Origin: Phlegmacium glaucopus
Lineage: Eukaryota > Basidiomycota > Agaricomycetes > Agaricales > Cortinariaceae
Length of the DNA: 48,710 nucleotides
Reading direction: 5' to 3'
NCBI GenBank assembly: GCA_015039465.1
Contig: MU130577.1
Coordinates: 21,152-69,861 of the forward strand
Positions 45,401-48,710 of the stretch are shown piece after piece. Each line of letters opens with the position of its first letter. The first letter of the stretch is position 1. Position numbers and translations under genes: made by a program. The notes beneath the pieces are model-generated. The model had not been told where the DNA came from, did no database searches, and saw only the letters and a program-made list of their open reading frames with translations.

Positions 45401-45483
45401 ATCGGAAGGCAAGTTAAAAAATTTGATTTTGGATGCATCTTTCAGCATGCCATTGGCATTGAGGGCAGGGTTGTCTGAATCCA
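42402..45483 (-). pseudogene. BED-finger hAT-Ac transposase, truncated
   Basis: ATG at 45483 begins an acidic N-terminus. A Glu/Lys-rich linker follows (44837-44580). A BED finger has HTCNVC (about 44405) and GGNSSLQKHISR (about 44300). Then come LLEHILEFVVQDDQ, FWRLLQYQHPATKDNNIP, and TIPSQISITFDAWTSKSYNP with its catalytic-type Asp. LGWATSDNASANDKAM supplies the second Asp. RCMEHTVYLAAKAF and a Glu/Asp tract precede IQTQWGSMFDL. The last exons give AGEWNLLELI and LKKWYMTIDESNTYFICLG. The C-terminal dimerisation domain would follow but is cut off by the LTR at 42401. Stops, all TGA, lie at 44850, 43875 and 42883; QWGS replaces the usual RWNS. About 10 introns interrupt it. Confidence 0.85.
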
Positions 45484-45959
45484 TAACGAAGGGGGGGGAA
45501 TTATTGATGTGGTGTGGATACTGAGTGGATGCAATAAAGTTTGAAACGATGGCCAACGCCGGCTTAGTACAATTCAATCTCCAACTCCATGTGAGACCAC
45601 ACTGATGCCTCAAGGCGTTATCTCTCCTCATCTCTCCCTCCGGCTCCAGTCCTAGCGAGCACACTCATGCGTCCCGTAAGTTATATCCATTCTGTTTTTT
45701 CTGTCTCATGTTAAACCACTTAATTTAGATGCCAAGAATCTTCTCATCGAACGGGTCAACCAGCGCTAACTGTGAACAGTTGCCCTGCGGATTCATCACC
45801 ATCTCATTCCACATACACAGCCCACAGCTGCCCACTACAAGTATTATGGGTGTCTAGGATCTTATTTGCGATTTCCTGGAACTACCAGAACTACTATATC
45901 CCCCTCCTGGGCCTCCCCCCCCTCCCCCTGTCAAAAACCAGTCCATTCTTTACCAGACA
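45484..45959. other. Upstream region of the hAT-Ac gene
   Basis: No independent gene is visible. The minus-strand frame can be extended to 45664, but the ATG at 45483 begins the first sensible N-terminus. Confidence 0.35.
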
Positions 45960-46200
45960 CCACAAACAACAAATGAATGGTGACTATGACAAACAAATAA
46001 CAACTACAACAAACAAACAATGTACTGCAACAAACAAACAATAACTACAACAAATGCATAACAACTACAACAAACAAATGATGACTACAAAAGAACAACA
46101 ACTACAACGACAGAACTACAACAAACAAATAACCATTACAACAAACAAACAACAACTACAACAAAAGAACAGCAACTACAACAAACAAATGACAATGAAC
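45960..46200 (+). repeat. ACAACTACAACAAACAA minisatellite
   Basis: About 15 imperfect units of the form ACAACTACAACAAACAAAT fill 240 bp. The Asn/Thr/Lys/Gln-rich ORFs across it are low complexity. Confidence 0.85.
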
Positions 46201-46480
46201 AAGCGACGGCGCTGCTCTGATCTTGTGCAAGCATTCTTGGGAAGGTTTCATGACTTGTACTTGCTTCATAAGTGTTTCTACACAATACTTGTCTCAGTTA
46301 ATTCATTACTTTCCGGGCTAGTAGCATTCCAAAATACCTCAAGTATGAATGATCCTGTGACTCGTACCGCCACAATTTCCAAGCATCGTGGTGGATAGAG
46401 GTGAGCTTGTATTGTATTCCCTTTTATGCTACTATGTAATGTATCTTTCACACCAGAATGTTCATTACCCCCCCTTTTTA
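46201..46480. other. No gene seen
   Basis: Sequence between the minisatellite and the TTCTGCA element. I see no coding pattern in it. Confidence 0.35.
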
Positions 46481-46850
46481 CTGATTGCTTATCACTCCTG
46501 GAAGCCACCAATTCTGCAGGATGCAGAATCGATGCAAAATGTAATGCAGGATCATAAAAATCTGCATTTAGCAGAATAATCAATTCTCAAATAATTCTGC
46601 CGAGATGCAAAAAACAATTAAAATCCAGCCAGAATTAGAAATTCTGCCTCAATTCTACTTTTGGTAAAAATTTTACTTTTGCATGAATTCTGCAACAATT
46701 AGAATCCAATTAGAATGTAAGATTCTACCTTAATTTCACAAGATGCAGAATTTATCAAGAATGATAAATTCTCAATGGATTTAACAAACTGCAGAATGTT
46801 GTCAGAATTCATTATTCTGCATTTTGCAGAATCAATTATGTATTTTCATT
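46481..46850. mobile_element. TTCTGCA/TGCAGAA repeat-built MITE
   Basis: AATTCTGCAGGATGCAGAAT at the left and an inverted ATTCTGCATTTTGCAGAAT near 46820 bound a segment with about 15 TTCTGCA or TGCAGAA words in both orientations. It lies in the gene that runs leftward from 48.6 kb. The target duplication is not clear. Confidence 0.6.
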
Positions 46851-46932
46851 AGACCCAGCATCTCTTCCAGATTCTTCATTGTCACAGCTCTTTGAAAACT
46901 CCTCCCTCATTGCCACATCTTCTTCTTCAGCA

Positions 46933-47505
46933 TGTTACATTCCGTCACACGTTACTCCGGTCCGACTCCGATGGAGTTGTTTCCAGTAGTCCGTACTCCG
47001 TTCCAGTACTTTCCCTTGTCTCCAACTCTACTCCTCCTACATCCAACTCCGAGACTTCTCCATATCATTCCGACTCTTCCGACGATATCCCAAACACCTT
47101 ACCACACCTTCGTCATAACAACTATTCCTTTGTCATCACTTTCCCACTATCAGTCAGCACACCAGCCATGGATTATTCACCCAAGAATGCAGGACCTTTT
47201 CCAGGAGCAGAACGCAGCACTTATATTTATATTCTATATTTCGGTTGCAATTCCTTTTATATTTAAAGTACTCGAACTTGTATGTTTTCCCTTAGTTCGA
47301 ATATCAACTTTGTTTCCTCCTCTTGTTCGTCCTCTAAAGTCACTGAGGTCTTCCGTCTTATTACTTCTTCTTCCGTTCTGAAATCAGGACATCTTAGGAG
47401 CTGGGCGGCACAGCACACACGCTGAGGCCAACGTCCTTTCCGCTTACTGTTCCAGTTCCGGTTCTGGAGTAACTCCGACGTGACTTCCTTGTCTTAAACT
47501 TAACA
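46933..47505 (+). mobile_element. Solo Gypsy LTR, opposite orientation, 5-bp target duplication
   Basis: TGTTACATTCC ... TTAAACTTAACA is bounded by exact CAGCA on both sides (46928-46932, 47506-47510). It belongs to the same family as the LTRs at 38581 and 41844 and still reads TGTTACA...AACA cleanly at both ends. Removing it and one CAGCA restores an open minus-strand frame. Confidence 0.93.
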
Positions 47506-47637
47506 CAGCAGTTGATTCAGACACTTCTTGTGCAGCACTGAGATCTGAACCATAGGGATTTGGGATGATTGGACGTGGAGGAGGCGGGGGAGGAGCATCA
47601 GTGGCAGGTGTAGACTCGGAATTGGTGTCTGGCATGT

Positions 47638-47850
47638 TGGTTCATCAGTCCCATTTTTTGCTAGTTTTGCTCTCAACGTACCTTGATCCCAAAGATCCAA
47701 AGGGTTATCCATGCCTCCCTCCTTCGTGCCATCATTATCCCTCGTATCATGGCTTGTGTCACCTGCGTTGGCGGCTGTGTTGGTTCATTAGTCGTGCTTT
47801 TGCTAGTTTTACTCTCAACTTACCGTGATCCTGATGGTCTGAATGGTCAT
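47638..47850 (-). repeat. Direct duplication of about 120 bp in the low-complexity gene
   Basis: GGTTCATCAGTCC followed by TTTTGCTAGTTTTGCTCTCAA (47640-47680) recurs as GGTTCATTAGTCG and TTTTGCTAGTTTTACTCTCAA (47783-47820). The encoded motif is KLRAKLAK / KLRVKLAK. Confidence 0.65.
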
Positions 47851-48710
47851 CCATGCTTTCATCCCCCAAGCCATGTTCGTTCATCATGCCGCATCTCCTA
47901 TTGGCTTTGTTGGTGGCTGCGCTGGAGTTCGCACATGTCTCATTAGCACCATGGCTGCTGTCCCTGTCCTTGTTATCAGTATAGGTGGTGTGTGCGAGAT
48001 TATCAACTTGAGTCTCAGCGTGGCAAGCAGCATTGCTATTGTTATTTTTGGAGTCCGTGCTGGCGGAATGGCGGCAATGGCCTGGGTGGTGGTTACTTTC
48101 GTCACCTTTGTCAGTGCCGGTGGTGGCACTAGACGAGGTACCACCGGCACAAGACGAGGTATCTACAAATGTGTGGTTTAAGTGTATGTAACGCAAACAC
48201 ATTGACTGAAAAACACTCACCAAGTCGCAGACTGGATTTGGTGATGTTGAGATGTCCGTGACTAAATGACAATGTTGTTTGACGAGGTTGGCTTGTAGGT
48301 GAAACAGCTGTTCCAGAACGGTAAATAAGGTTACTGGCGTCTAAAATGTGGCAGCATAAGAACAAGAGCAGTATTGACATGAATGGAGATATACTCACCA
48401 GCTGATGCAAGCTGACCACGAGACGTCGAGTTGGGATTGACGCTGGCATGAGAAGATGCAACTAAATCAGATGTATGGGCTATGAAAACAAGATCTCGAC
48501 TTTGAGAATGTGATGCATACCTGCATCTTGAGTTGGCAAAGTTGCCCCGGTATTCAAGCCCATAATTTTCACGGCACTTTTATGAGGGCGTCCGGCTTTT
48601 GCTCCAGGCTTGTTCCACCACAGTTTGGCATGGTGATATATAAATACCTTGTAATAGTCCCAAACGATTGATCAAAAACGGCCACTAAGTGCTTATGTTA
48701 TATAAATGTC

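Larger units (their letters stand above)
46851..48650 (-). pseudogene. Low-complexity protein of unknown function, interrupted
   Basis: Minus-strand exons can be read from about 48625 (HHAKLWWNKPGAKAGRPHKS, a basic AT-hook-like start). Next come SDLVASSHASVNPNSTSRGQ (about 48470), DASNLIYRSGTAVSPTSQPR (about 48340) and 48175-47760 (Thr/Ser/His/Asn-rich, SSCAGGTSSSATTGTD). The last part, near 47720-47510, is Pro-rich and ends SAAQEVSEST. Excising the solo LTR joins this to AEEEDVAMREEFSKS at 46932-46860, so the acidic tail was continuous. Introns near 48400 and 48200 have GTGAGTAT and GTGAGTGT donors. No domain is recognised. It could be the N-terminal part of a transposase or a host gene. Stops occur around 47745. 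Confidence 0.45.

Noticed and set aside
45960..46398. Asn/Thr/Lys/Gln-rich ORFs as genes
   Set aside because: They translate the ACAACTACAACAAACAA minisatellite.

Overview
The window looks like accessory, transposon-packed nuclear DNA of a basidiomycete fungus, probably an agaricomycete. The evidence is a CxC2-type KDZ transposase, introns of about 50 bp with clean GT/AG ends, two different hAT transposases, a Ty3/Gypsy gag with matching LTRs, and several multi-exon families of the kind that expand in Agaricomycetes. I saw no rRNA, tRNA or CRISPR.

The most unusual observation is technical. Bases 1-1218 are a mirror image (reversed but not complemented) of sequence that is normal at about 37.47-38.46 kb and 39.59-39.73 kb. 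Flipping bases 1-1218 end for end makes them run straight into base 1219. No biological process does this, so treat that segment as a data artefact or planted control and ignore reading frames inside it.

Layout. 1.2-1.8 kb: one arm of a segmental duplication (other arm 39.7-40.3 kb). 2.1-4.2 kb (-): dead hAT transposase. 4.4-5.7 kb (-) and 5.87-11.33 kb (+): a head-to-head pair, a KDZ-linked accessory gene with a divergent HMG-like segment and a KDZ transposase. A 1.8-kb non-autonomous element split the KDZ gene and left a 10-bp target duplication. 11.4-16.4 kb (+): unrecognised downstream ORFs cut by a second TIR element that itself carries a solo LTR. 16.4-18.6 kb: GTGCCGG-rich non-coding sequence with an AT-rich insertion.

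19.2-23.1 kb is a compact group of largely preserved genes: a hypothetical protein, a Ulp1-type SUMO protease, an Hst3/Hst4-type sirtuin and a PHD-like zinc-finger protein. All the recognisable ones act on chromatin or SUMO. 24.1-28.7 kb (-): a large unknown gene destroyed by in-frame stops. 30.3-33.0 kb (-): another dead multicopy gene split by a second copy of the 1.4-kb LTR. 33.3-34.7 kb (+): an intact 7-exon gene of unknown function.

35-48.7 kb is a graveyard of MITEs, solo LTRs, a gag-only Gypsy remnant whose zinc knuckle is interrupted by a hairpin MITE, a BED/hAT-Ac pseudogene and a low-complexity gene interrupted by a solo LTR.

Across unrelated elements most premature stops are TGA where arginine (CGA) is expected, as in CpG deamination. 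The sirtuin and the 33-kb gene have escaped this.
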